From positions 1 through 50,115 of the forward strand of contig JAIRVH010000159.1 of NCBI GenBank assembly GCA_031253985.1: a stretch of DNA of 50,115 nt. Reading direction: 5' to 3'. The notes under the pieces were generated by a model. The model saw only the letters and a list, made by a program, of their open reading frames with translations. It searched no databases and was not told where the DNA came from. The DNA is from Sphingobacterium sp. (GTDB lineage Bacteria > Bacteroidota > Bacteroidia > Sphingobacteriales > Sphingobacteriaceae). Both the position numbers and the translations under genes were made by a program. This document shows positions 42,750 to 50,115 of this stretch, piece after piece. Every line of letters starts with the position of its first letter. The first letter of the stretch is position 1.

Positions 42750-43057
42750 GTAAATGAATTGGTTAAAATCGATTAATCCCGCAATTAATATAGTAATTTA
42801 AAACTATATTCATACTATTTTCCTATTTTTTATACAAAGATGCTTCCGCCCCAGCCACACAGCGGATACGCTACTCCACCTTGCATATCATGTAAGGACT
42901 TCAATTTTCATAACATACGCACCTGCCGTAACGTACTGTAACCATCTAACCAAAACAACAGCATTTGGAAAGCATACAACGCCTGTAAATCTACATCATA
43001 ATCGTTCACTTTACGTCCCGCCGAATAATGAGTTTTCAGAGTAAGCAGATAATTCTG
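42750..43057. other. divergent intergenic region
   Basis: About 310 nt between the sigma factor gene (left, - strand) and the AraC-type gene (right, + strand). CATCTTTG on the - strand at 42835-42842 matches 7 of 8 positions of the -7 box for the sigma gene, without a -33 element. No gene seen. Confidence 0.35.
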
Positions 43058-43065
43058 TAGATTTG
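43058..43065 (+). promoter_or_regulatory. -7 promoter box for AraC-type gene
   Basis: TAGATTTG matches TAnnTTTG exactly and lies 26 nt before the ATG at 43092. The -33 region has only GTTTTC near 43032, so the promoter is half supported. Confidence 0.4.
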
Positions 43066-43091
43066 AGAGAGGTCAATTCATGGATTAGTAC

Positions 43092-43934
43092 ATGCAGATA
43101 TTCGCACCCGAGGTTTTGTCACCCTATATTAAACACTATCTTTTTTTGGAAAGTGGTGGCGATCCGCATAAAAAACTGCGGTTATTTTCCGATGGTAACA
43201 CTGGAATGGTATTTCTCCTCAATGAAGGCCACCTGTCCATCAACGACAGTCAGCAGCTCCCCTCGTCATTTTTGTATGGTCAGATCAGCCATTTCCAAGA
43301 TCTCGCATTGCTGACACAGACTTCATTTGTTATTATTGTCTTCCAACCCGATGGTCTCTATAAGCTACTCGGTATTACTGCCCATGCATTAAAAGATCAG
43401 ATTATCGCTGCTCAGGATATCTTTGGTCAATCGAGTACCGACCTTTATCAAGCGCTCTTACCTGTTCAACAGACAGCCGAAAGATTACATGCACTGAATG
43501 CTTTTTTTTATAAATTGGCTGCTCGGCGTAAACTCTCGGAACCAGCGCTGCTTCCTATGGTATTACAGCACATTACCCGACATCAGGGACTTGTCACTGT
43601 TGGACAACTGGTACATTATAGCGGCTATACTGAACGGCACATCGAAAGAGTCTTTGCAGAGCAAGTCGGCATGAGTCCCAAAAAGTTTGGCAGCATTGTC
43701 CAATTCCATCGCTTTCTGAAGTTGCTCCGCAATAAACCAGCCGATATCAGCTTAACGACCATATGCCATGAAAGCGGCTATTTTGATCAATCCCACCTTA
43801 TTCGGGCCTTTAAAAAATACACGGGCATTACACCTTCCGAATACCTAAACCGTACAAATAAATTGGCTATAAATTTTATGGAATTTAAGGATATACCCAC
43901 TGGCATGTCGGGTTTGTACAATTCCATTTCCTAG
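43092..43934 (+). CDS. AraC-family transcriptional regulator
   Basis: 280 aa. The N-terminal ~160 residues form a beta-rich sensor ('APEVLSPYIKHYLFLES', 'LRLFSDGNTGMVFLL'), like the DUF6597-type domain of Bacteroidota AraC regulators. The C-terminal 100 residues contain two HTH motifs: 'VTVGQLVHYSGYTERHIERVFAEQVGMSPKKF' and 'ISLTTICHESGYFDQSHLIRAFKKYTGITPSEYL'. It lies 38 nt ahead of a nitrilase-type gene and probably controls it. Confidence 0.9.
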   Translation: MQIFAPEVLSPYIKHYLFLESGGDPHKKLRLFSDGNTGMVFLLNEGHLSINDSQQLPSSFLYGQISHFQDLALLTQTSFVIIVFQPDGLYKLLGITAHALKDQIIAAQDIFGQSSTDLYQALLPVQQTAERLHALNAFFYKLAARRKLSEPALLPMVLQHITRHQGLVTVGQLVHYSGYTERHIERVFAEQVGMSPKKFGSIVQFHRFLKLLRNKPADISLTTICHESGYFDQSHLIRAFKKYTGITPSEYLNRTNKLAINFMEFKDIPTGMSGLYNSIS

Positions 43935-43972
43935 CCTGGTCGTAGTTTTGTCTATAGATCAATCAAAGAAAT

Positions 43973-44929
43973 ATGGACAGACTAAAAATTGCTACGGCAC
44001 AATTTGAGCATAAAAATGCAGACAAAGCTTATAACCTGGCTGTTATCGAGCAACTCGCCCGTGAGGCTGCTGCACAGGGAGCAGAAGTGATCGCCTTCCA
44101 CGAATGCTCCATTACGGGCTATACCTTTGCGCGAAATCTCGATAAGCAGCAGATGCTTGCGATCGCCGAACTTGTTCCTGACGGTGAAAGCACACAGCAG
44201 CTTATCAACATAGCCGCCAGATACAACATTATTATCCTTGCAGGTCTGTTTGAGAAAGATGAAAACGACAATTTATATAAGCCTTATATCTGCGTGGACA
44301 AAAATGGCTTGATCGCCAAGCACCGGAAGTTACACCCCTTTATAAATCCGCATTTGACAGCAGGGGAAGCTTATACAATCTTTGACATTAAAGGCTGGAA
44401 ATGTGGCATCCTAATCTGCTATGACAATAATGTTATCGAAAATGTACGGGCAACAAAATTATTGGGCGCAGATGTTATTTTCATGCCGCATGTGACCATG
44501 TGCACGCCTTCCTCCCGACCGGGAGCAGGCTTTGTGGATCCACAGCTCTGGCAAAACCGCGAAAACGACCCGACCTCCCTGCGCCTTGAATTTGATGGCA
44601 TGAAAGGCCGAAGCTGGCTGATGAAATGGTTGCCCGCCCGTGCGTATGACAATGCAATCTATGTGGTTTTTTCAAACCCTATTGGCATGGATGATGACCA
44701 GTTAAAAAATGGCTGTTCCATGATTCTGGATCCTTTTGGAGATATCCTGACCGAATGCCGCAGCTTTGAAGACAGTTTTACAATGGCCACAATTAGCCCC
44801 GAAAAACTAAAACAAGCTGGTGGCTATCGTTACATCAAAGCGCGACGACCTGAGCTCTATGCTGCAATCCTTGGTCAGCCACATCAAGCAGAGCAAAACG
44901 TTGTATGGTTACATACTGAAGGTCGTTGA
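43973..44929 (+). CDS. carbon-nitrogen hydrolase (nitrilase superfamily)
   Basis: 318 aa. The catalytic triad is readable: Glu44 in 'AFHECSITGY', Lys119 in 'AKHRKLHPF' and Cys149 in 'GILICYDNN'. Such enzymes hydrolyse amides or N-carbamoyl groups rather than true nitriles in most cases; 'CYDNNVIEN' in place of the usual CYDxxFPE is a slight variation. An insertion around 170-200 (HVTMCTPSSRPGAGF...) may shape the substrate pocket. Cytoplasmic. Likely co-transcribed with the AraC regulator upstream. Substrate unknown. Confidence 0.88.
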   Translation: MDRLKIATAQFEHKNADKAYNLAVIEQLAREAAAQGAEVIAFHECSITGYTFARNLDKQQMLAIAELVPDGESTQQLINIAARYNIIILAGLFEKDENDNLYKPYICVDKNGLIAKHRKLHPFINPHLTAGEAYTIFDIKGWKCGILICYDNNVIENVRATKLLGADVIFMPHVTMCTPSSRPGAGFVDPQLWQNRENDPTSLRLEFDGMKGRSWLMKWLPARAYDNAIYVVFSNPIGMDDDQLKNGCSMILDPFGDILTECRSFEDSFTMATISPEKLKQAGGYRYIKARRPELYAAILGQPHQAEQNVVWLHTEGR

Positions 44930-45292
44930 TTCCCTCCGTTCAACAAGAGTTTCTGTGAACCACACATACAGTACAGCCACATCCAAGCTAGGAATGCAGC
45001 TTCAAGATAACAAAATCAAATAAAAAAACCTCCTGAGGCAAATCCCAGGAGGTTTCTCCATTGACGACTTGTTTTTGAGGACATAACACTAACGATCTAA
45101 ATCGCTCACCAACTCTTTCTCAGCTTATGCAGAGTTAACCAATTCAATATATATCAACCCGACATCTTCGCATAGACTATTTTTTCGGAGGGGATTTATA
45201 CGGTTTTTCAAATTAGAGAGCCCACACTCCCATTAAATGTCAGAATTAAAAATTAAATTGAGACACTTAATTAATATGGGAATTTAGAATAT
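44930..45292. other. intergenic, hairpin only
   Basis: About 360 nt holding the hairpin at 45026-45055 and the upstream region of the LOV kinase gene. No further gene or clear promoter box seen. Confidence 0.4.
45026..45055. terminator. hairpin terminator after nitrilase gene
   Basis: AAACCTCCTG (45026-45035) pairs with CAGGAGGTTT (45046-45055). The + side has only TTTCTCC after it, the - side a good T-run, so it can act in both directions but better leftward. Confidence 0.7.
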
Positions 45293-46843
45293 ATGAAAAA
45301 AAATGCTTCCGGCATCAACAATCCAAAGCAACGTATTGAAAACAAGAACAATGATCTAGATCTTTATCTAAAAGCATTGAATTCTGCCTATTCGGGCATT
45401 ATTATTACAGACAATTTGCAATATGATAATCCCATTATTTATTGCAATAAAGCTTTCGAAACCATCAGCGGTTATGCGCACAATGAAATTATAGGTCACA
45501 ACTGCCGTTTTTTGCAGGCTCAAGACCGTTCGCAAGCCGAACGTAAGATGATCAAAGAATCTATTGAACGCGGCGAAGAATGTAAAATCGAGATTCGAAA
45601 TTATCGTAAGGATGGAACGCTTTTTTGGAACGAACTTTTTATTTCACCTGTGAAGAATGAAGAAGGTCAGGTGACGCATTTTATTGGCGTTCAAAATGAT
45701 ATTAGTGACCGAAAAAAAGCAGAGCACGATCTTCGGGAAGAGAAATCCTATGTGGAACTCAAAATACAGCAAAGAACCAAAGAACTACAAGATAAAGAAA
45801 GCTTTCTGTCCAGTATAATTGAAACAGTCAGAGAAAGTCTCTTGGTGCTGGATGCCAATTACGTTGTGCTGAGTGCCAATAGACATTTTTTAAACTCGTT
45901 TAAAGTCACAACTGAAGAAACGGTAGGAAATTTATTATTTGACCTTGGTAATCAGCAGTGGGATATTTCTTCTTTAAAAGAACTACTTACGCAGATACTG
46001 CCCACCAATAACCCAGTTATCGATTATGAAGTAGACCATGTCTTCCCTCATATTGGTAGAAAAGTCATGCTGGTGAATGCTTATCGCGTAGAATTTGAGG
46101 GCCAGTACAAAGACCGGATCCTAATCGCCATCGAAGATATTACAGAAAAGAAGGAGCAGGATCTTCGTAAAGATGATTTCCTGTCCATTGCGAGCCACGA
46201 ACTTAAAACGCCGCTCACAACAATTAAGGGTCTTTTCCAAATTTTGCAGCGGCTGAGTGCCGAAAACACCGATCCGAAATATATTTCTACCTTAGATAAG
46301 ATCACCGCTTATATTGATCGCTTAAACCTCTTGATTGCAAAACTCTTAGATACGTCTAAAATTCAATCTGGAAATCTGGAGCTGCATATAGAACCTTTTG
46401 CGATTGATAAGGCCATCAAGGATGCGGTTGAAAGTATGCGGCTCGGAGTCCCTGGTGCTGATATAAGCTTTTCTGGTGATACTGGAAGTATGGTGGCGGG
46501 TGACGAGTTACAGATTATCCAAGTGCTGAATAATCTGCTGTCAAATGCGATAAAATATTCGCCAGAGTCGAAAAAAGTTGAGGTAAGTGTGCACAGAGTG
46601 GCCAACTTTGTTAAGGTTTCTGTACGTGATTACGGTATGGGAATAAATTACCAGGACAGGTTAAAAATTTTCGAACGATTTTTCCGTGTTAGTCATATAC
46701 AAAAAAAGTTCCCCGGTCTAGGTATTGGGCTCTATGTTTCGCATGAGATTATCGTGAACCACAAAGGAACACTCTGGGTGGAGAGCGAGCCTGGAGAAGG
46801 ATCTACATTTAATTTTACATTACCGATAGTAAACAACAATTAA
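45293..46843 (+). CDS. LOV-domain blue-light sensor histidine kinase
   Basis: 516 aa, no membrane helix, so cytoplasmic. Residues ~25-140 are a LOV-type PAS domain: 'GHNCRFLQ' with the flavin-adduct Cys71, FMN-contact residues Asn103 (NYRKDG), Asn113 (FWN) and Gln134 (IGVQND). A coiled linker and a second PAS (~170-285) follow, then HisKA with 'SIASHELKTPL' (phospho-acceptor His302), and a HATPase with N-box 'NNLLSNAIKYS' (413-), 'DYGMGI' and 'GLGIGL'. Light should form the Cys-flavin bond and change kinase output. The receiver gene starts 5 nt after the stop. Output pathway unknown. Confidence 0.9.
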   Translation: MKKNASGINNPKQRIENKNNDLDLYLKALNSAYSGIIITDNLQYDNPIIYCNKAFETISGYAHNEIIGHNCRFLQAQDRSQAERKMIKESIERGEECKIEIRNYRKDGTLFWNELFISPVKNEEGQVTHFIGVQNDISDRKKAEHDLREEKSYVELKIQQRTKELQDKESFLSSIIETVRESLLVLDANYVVLSANRHFLNSFKVTTEETVGNLLFDLGNQQWDISSLKELLTQILPTNNPVIDYEVDHVFPHIGRKVMLVNAYRVEFEGQYKDRILIAIEDITEKKEQDLRKDDFLSIASHELKTPLTTIKGLFQILQRLSAENTDPKYISTLDKITAYIDRLNLLIAKLLDTSKIQSGNLELHIEPFAIDKAIKDAVESMRLGVPGADISFSGDTGSMVAGDELQIIQVLNNLLSNAIKYSPESKKVEVSVHRVANFVKVSVRDYGMGINYQDRLKIFERFFRVSHIQKKFPGLGIGLYVSHEIIVNHKGTLWVESEPGEGSTFNFTLPIVNNN

Positions 46844-46848
46844 GAAAT

Positions 46849-47214
46849 ATGCAGCCTAAAAAGATAATGATCTGTGATGATGACCGAGGAATACTTGAAA
46901 TGCTTGAGCTTTTTTTAGATCTGGAAGGTTTTAATGTTATATGCGAAATAAATAGTACTAACCTCACAAAACAGTTAATTTTGCATAAGCCAGACCTGTT
47001 GTTGCTGGATCTCTGGATGCCCATAATTTCTGGTGACCAGCTGATTAAAATTATCCGCAGCACATCGGAAATTGAAGAAACTCCTATCATTGTGCTCTCA
47101 GCAAGTGTCGATGGCTCCGAAATAGCAGCAGGTTTAGGAGCAAATGGTTTTATCGCGAAACCTTTTGATTTAACTGATATTACGGACAAGATTAACACTA
47201 TACTGAAAAATTAG
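46849..47214 (+). CDS. stand-alone response-regulator receiver
   Basis: 121 aa, a CheY-like receiver only, with no output domain. Acidic pocket Asp10-Asp11-Asp12, phospho-acceptor Asp54 in 'LLLDLWMP', switch Ser84 and Lys104 (AKPF). It starts 5 nt after the LOV kinase stop, so it is almost surely its phospho-partner, perhaps passing phosphate to a further protein or acting by protein contact. Confidence 0.9.
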   Translation: MQPKKIMICDDDRGILEMLELFLDLEGFNVICEINSTNLTKQLILHKPDLLLLDLWMPIISGDQLIKIIRSTSEIEETPIIVLSASVDGSEIAAGLGANGFIAKPFDLTDITDKINTILKN

Positions 47215-47260
47215 CCATCAAATACATATTTGATTTTTTTTCATAAAACAAAAGTTATAT

Positions 47261-47290
47261 AAAAGCACTTTTCATTGAAAAAGTGCTTTT
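47261..47290. terminator. bidirectional terminator between convergent receivers
   Basis: AAAAGCACTTTT (47261-47272) pairs with AAAAGTGCTTTT (47279-47290), with an A-run before and a T-run within each strand. It lies between the two convergent receiver genes and can serve both. Confidence 0.8.
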
Positions 47291-47341
47291 ATGTAGGATA
47301 CTAAACCATATTCATCGACAAGATCGTCTTCCAAGAAATAC

Positions 47342-47704
47342 TTACGTGCGATCCATTTTATCCACTAGAAGAAATAGGTCGTCCAACTCAAATGGTTTAG
47401 CCAAAAAGGCGTCAGCCCCACACGCAGAAGCGAGCTGCTTGCCACGCGAACTTGCAGACATCATGATCACCGGAATATTTCGATGTTTTTCTGAAGCTCG
47501 GAGCTCACGAAGGATATCGTCACCAGAAAGCCATGGCATGTCAATATCCAAAATTAAAATATCAGGGTCGATTTCTTCAATAGATGCTATAAGTTCTCTG
47601 CTTTTTAAAACTAAATAAACTTCTCTAAATTCATTCTTTAAAGCCAGCTCCAATACATTAAGGATGATGGCATCATCATCACAAATAACAATTTTCTTTT
47701 TCAT
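47342..47704 (-). CDS. second stand-alone response-regulator receiver
   Basis: 120 aa from ATG 47704 (a longer frame adds 9 unlikely residues). CheY-like: acidic pocket 'CDDD', phospho-acceptor Asp53 in 'LILDIDMPWLSG', Ser83 and Lys103 (AKPF). No output domain. Convergent with the receiver of the LOV kinase and similar to it in length and build, so possibly a competing phosphate sink or an alternative partner; no kinase is next to it on its own strand. Confidence 0.88.
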   Translation of the reverse strand: MKKKIVICDDDAIILNVLELALKNEFREVYLVLKSRELIASIEEIDPDILILDIDMPWLSGDDILRELRASEKHRNIPVIMMSASSRGKQLASACGADAFLAKPFELDDLFLLVDKMDRT

Positions 47705-47731
47705 TTTTTGATTGTTTAAAAAACACCGCAA

Positions 47732-48296
47732 TGATTGAAAAATATGGTCCTGTGGGGGGAATTAAAAATATAGACCTAAGCTGGGCAGATAGTTGGTTAC
47801 CAAACCGTTTATTTAATCTTTCTTTGAGATCTTACAAGATAGACAATTTATTGGATAAAAGCCTTATTAATTAAATAATTAGGGGCTGAGTATGCCTTTA
47901 ATCGAAAGTTAAGAAACCGCAGTGACCTCCCGTTCATTATAAGAGCAAGATAACACAGCTATACGTACCTTGCCTATCTTTATCCAGCACGACGATCTGA
48001 CCATTATGCCGCAAATGATATCAGCATTCTTACTGCCTTGATAGGTTATGGGCATGTCTGTGTCACTGTCTGTCAGCTTATTTTTTTTGAAGTCCAATCT
48101 TTTGGCGATTGGAACACATCTTGTCGGCTACAGGTAAAAAAGTACCTCTATCCTAAAATTATTTATATAGCGCTATGGAAATCCATAACTAGCTTTATCT
48201 TACCAATAACGAAGCAAAGAATCCCGATGTTTAAATTGATTAAAACCAATCCGGCCCTTTACATCGTATATTAAACAACAAGAATGGAGAAACGTT
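47732..48296. other. intergenic, no gene seen
   Basis: About 565 nt between the second receiver and msrAB. A 62-codon frame on the - strand (47909-48097) has no recognisable family and no upstream signal. Probable promoter region for both neighbours; a GGAG ribosome-binding site precedes the msrAB ATG. Confidence 0.4.
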
Positions 48297-49403
48297 ATGA
48301 AACAGGTATTTTTATTATTATTATTAGGATTAGGCTTATTTATGCTTAGCAAATTTGGTTTTTCACAAAAAACTCATCATTCAAAATCATTTAAAAAACA
48401 AGCTGTGGAGCCTATAGGCAAAAAAGATCAGGTCATTTATTTTGCAGGGGGATGTTTTTGGGGTACTGAGCATTTTTTCAAACAGATACGCGGGGTGACC
48501 GCTACCGAAGTTGGATATGCCAATGGCAATCTAAAGAACCCAAGCTATGAGCAGGTTTCTACAGGAAAAACAGGCTTTGCGGAGACCGTCAAAGTAACTT
48601 ACGATCCACAAGCCGTCGACTTAAAGCTGCTCGTAGATCTATTTCTAAAAACTATAGACCCCACATCGCTCAATAAACAAGGAAATGATATCGGAACACA
48701 ATATCGTACGGGTATTTACTATACAAATGATTCAGACATTCCAGTTATTAAGGAGAGCCTTGCCGAACTTGCCAAAAAATATCCGGCAAAAATAGTTGTT
48801 GAACTGGAACACTTACAAAATTATTACGACGCTGAGGCATACCATCAAAAATATCTCGACAAAAATCCAGGTGGCTACTGCCACATCGATCCCGAATTAT
48901 TTGAGATGGCACGCAAAGCCAATCCTTCTCCTGCCAATGATACAGTTGTGTCACCAACCTACAAAAGAAAGGATCAGAGCACACTCAAAAAAGAACTTAC
49001 ACCCCTGCAATATGATGTAACGCAACATCAGGCAACCGAGCGCGCCTTTGATAACGCCTATAATGATGAGTTCAGAGATGGCATTTATGTGGATATTACT
49101 ACAGGAGAGCCACTATTTGTCTCGACCGACAAGTTTGAATCAGGCTGTGGATGGCCCAGCTTTTCCAAACCGATTAATCCCGGCTTAGTCGAAGAATTAG
49201 CTGATAGTTCTCACGGCATGCGCCGCACGGAAGTACGTAGTAAAACTGGCGATGCTCACCTGGGACATGTCTTTGATGACGGTCCTGCCGACAAAGGTGG
49301 TCTACGCTATTGCATTAATAGTGCATCTCTCCAATTTGTGCCTAAAGAAGAAATGAAAGCCAAGGGTTATGAAAAATATCTACCCTTACTTGCGAAGAAG
49401 TAA
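48297..49403 (+). CDS. msrAB: peptide methionine sulfoxide reductase MsrA-MsrB fusion
   Basis: 368 aa. A hydrophobic N-terminus ([18 protein letters not shown]) makes it exported or membrane-tethered. MsrA domain ~43-205: '[14 protein letters not shown]' with catalytic Cys53 and 'GGYCHIDP' with resolving Cys195. MsrB domain ~230-365: '[13 protein letters not shown]' (Cys284), '[13 protein letters not shown]' and '[12 protein letters not shown]' with catalytic Cys339. The structural Zn-binding CxxC pairs of many MsrB proteins are not seen. Together they repair both S- and R-methionine sulfoxide in periplasmic proteins. Single-gene unit with its own terminator. Confidence 0.95.
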   Translation: MKQVFLLLLLGLGLFMLSKFGFSQKTHHSKSFKKQAVEPIGKKDQVIYFAGGCFWGTEHFFKQIRGVTATEVGYANGNLKNPSYEQVSTGKTGFAETVKVTYDPQAVDLKLLVDLFLKTIDPTSLNKQGNDIGTQYRTGIYYTNDSDIPVIKESLAELAKKYPAKIVVELEHLQNYYDAEAYHQKYLDKNPGGYCHIDPELFEMARKANPSPANDTVVSPTYKRKDQSTLKKELTPLQYDVTQHQATERAFDNAYNDEFRDGIYVDITTGEPLFVSTDKFESGCGWPSFSKPINPGLVEELADSSHGMRRTEVRSKTGDAHLGHVFDDGPADKGGLRYCINSASLQFVPKEEMKAKGYEKYLPLLAKK

Positions 49404-49433
49404 AATTTATAGCCCAAATGGTTCTTAGCAAAA

Positions 49434-49461
49434 ACTGATGCAAGTCTGCATCAGTTTTTTT
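49434..49461 (+). terminator. terminator of msrAB
   Basis: ACTGATGCA (49434-49442) pairs with TGCATCAGT (49447-49455), 4-nt loop, followed by a T-run. It is 30 nt past the msrAB stop. Confidence 0.88.
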
Positions 49462-49645
49462 GTGCGCTATCAGCCCGAACAGTGCCATTCTAAGCTTTCC
49501 GTTTCCATGTGAAATGATCTTTTTTCAACATTTAAAACCTCACGCTATAGAAAAATAAAAAAAAATAGAATTATGAAATCCAAGCTATCCAAATTGTCGT
49601 AAATGGTTATAAGTACAGAAAATTATAAACTATAAGACTTTTGTT

Positions 49646-50115
49646 ATGGAAAAGACAACAAAGCCCCACAGTGATTCGCCATTGAGCTCCAATGGCGAAA
49701 TTGACAAAAGAGATCTCCGCAGACGGGATTTCCTGAAATTCGCAGGTGCAAGCGCTGCATCATTAGCCATACTCGGTATGTCCAGTTGTAAAAAAGATCG
49801 TGATGACGATATGGATAACGGTGGTAAAGGTCTATATTTTGGAAGTGGCGATATTGCTATACTCAACTACGCATATGCGCTCGAACAGCTTGAAGCTGCC
49901 TTTTATATTCAATTGGTCAATAATCCCTACTCTGGTATGACTGATATGGAAAAAGCATTTTTTACGGATATCCGTGATCATGAGATTGCCCATCGTGAAT
50001 TTTTTAAAGTCGCTTTAGGAGCCAAAGCGATTTCCAGTCTCGATTTAAATCTTTCGGGGATCAACTTCAGCAGCCGTGAAAACGTGCTGGCGACCGCCAA
50101 AACATTTGAAGACCT
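49646..50115 (+). CDS. Tat-exported ferritin-like domain protein (partial, runs off window)
   Basis: At least 156 aa; the 3' end is beyond the window. The N-terminus has a twin-arginine motif, 'RRRDFLKFAGASAASLAIL', and a possible lipobox MSSC after it. A ferritin-like helical region follows: 'ILNYAYALEQLEAAFYIQLV' with a Glu in the first helix and 'FFTDIRDHEIAHREFFKVAL' with an Asp/Glu-His-x-x-His pattern on the second, as in the Bacteroidota ferritin-like (DUF4439-like/ferritin_2) family. Such proteins bind a di-metal centre in the periplasm. Upstream gap 49462-49645 shows no other gene. Confidence 0.82.
   Translation, partial: MEKTTKPHSDSPLSSNGEIDKRDLRRRDFLKFAGASAASLAILGMSSCKKDRDDDMDNGGKGLYFGSGDIAILNYAYALEQLEAAFYIQLVNNPYSGMTDMEKAFFTDIRDHEIAHREFFKVALGAKAISSLDLNLSGINFSSRENVLATAKTFED

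Noticed and set aside
47909..48097. 62-codon - strand frame in the gap before msrAB
   Set aside because: No start signals and no recognised family; two alternative frames look equally plausible.

Overview
The window looks like chromosomal DNA of a Bacteroidota bacterium, most likely Sphingobacteriaceae and probably Sphingobacterium-like. The evidence is three complete SusC/SusD pairs, two ECF-sigma/FecR pairs, many short-spacer lipoproteins, DUF4832/DUF5000/DUF4998-type PUL proteins, HmuY-family proteins and TAnnTTTG-type -7 promoter boxes. The assignment comes from protein style, not from a marker gene. I see no rRNA, tRNA, CRISPR array or intact insertion sequence.

Left part (1-7200, + strand): a haem/iron locus. 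It holds two HmuY-family proteins (180-920; 2014-2583), two related Ig-like lipoproteins (960-1946; 2689-3672), a di-haem MauG/cytochrome c peroxidase lipoprotein (3698-4822), an S41-type protease (5018-6265), a haem oxygenase (6407-6970) and a 44-residue membrane protein (7000-7134). No TonB-dependent receptor is in view. A decayed zone follows (7200-8160), where the start of a Crp/Fnr-like regulator abuts the 3' end of a susD pseudogene on the other strand. Next come a DUF4932-like secreted protein, a KAS III gene broken by one frameshift, a cold-shock protein and a TlpA-like thioredoxin.

Middle (12.5-43 kb, nearly all - strand): three outer-membrane uptake loci. PUL 1 (12.5-21.1 kb) reads ECF sigma > FecR > STN-SusC > SusD > terminator-like hairpin > DUF4832-type glycosidase-like protein. 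PUL 2 (33.4-42.7 kb) reads ECF sigma > FecR > STN-SusC > SusD > DUF5000-type lipoprotein > DUF4998-type lipoprotein and has no obvious enzyme. Between them lies the most interesting unit (21.6-33.2 kb): SusC without STN > SusD > DoxX-like > DoxX-like > exported persulfide dioxygenase/rhodanese fusion (CstB-like) > thioredoxin-like lipoprotein with a CPWF site > 53-residue lipoprotein > FAD oxidoreductase. It is preceded by a leader of about 270 nt containing a mini-ORF for Met-Arg-Met-Cys-Ser-Cys-Gly. I read it as a cysteine-responsive operon that imports a sulfur compound with SusCD and processes its sulfane sulfur in the periplasm. This is an inference from gene content.

Right part (43-50 kb): an AraC-type regulator with a nitrilase-superfamily amidohydrolase; a LOV-domain (blue-light) histidine kinase followed by a stand-alone receiver, with a second receiver convergent to it; a fused methionine sulfoxide reductase MsrA-MsrB; and the start of a Tat-exported ferritin-like protein that runs off the window end.
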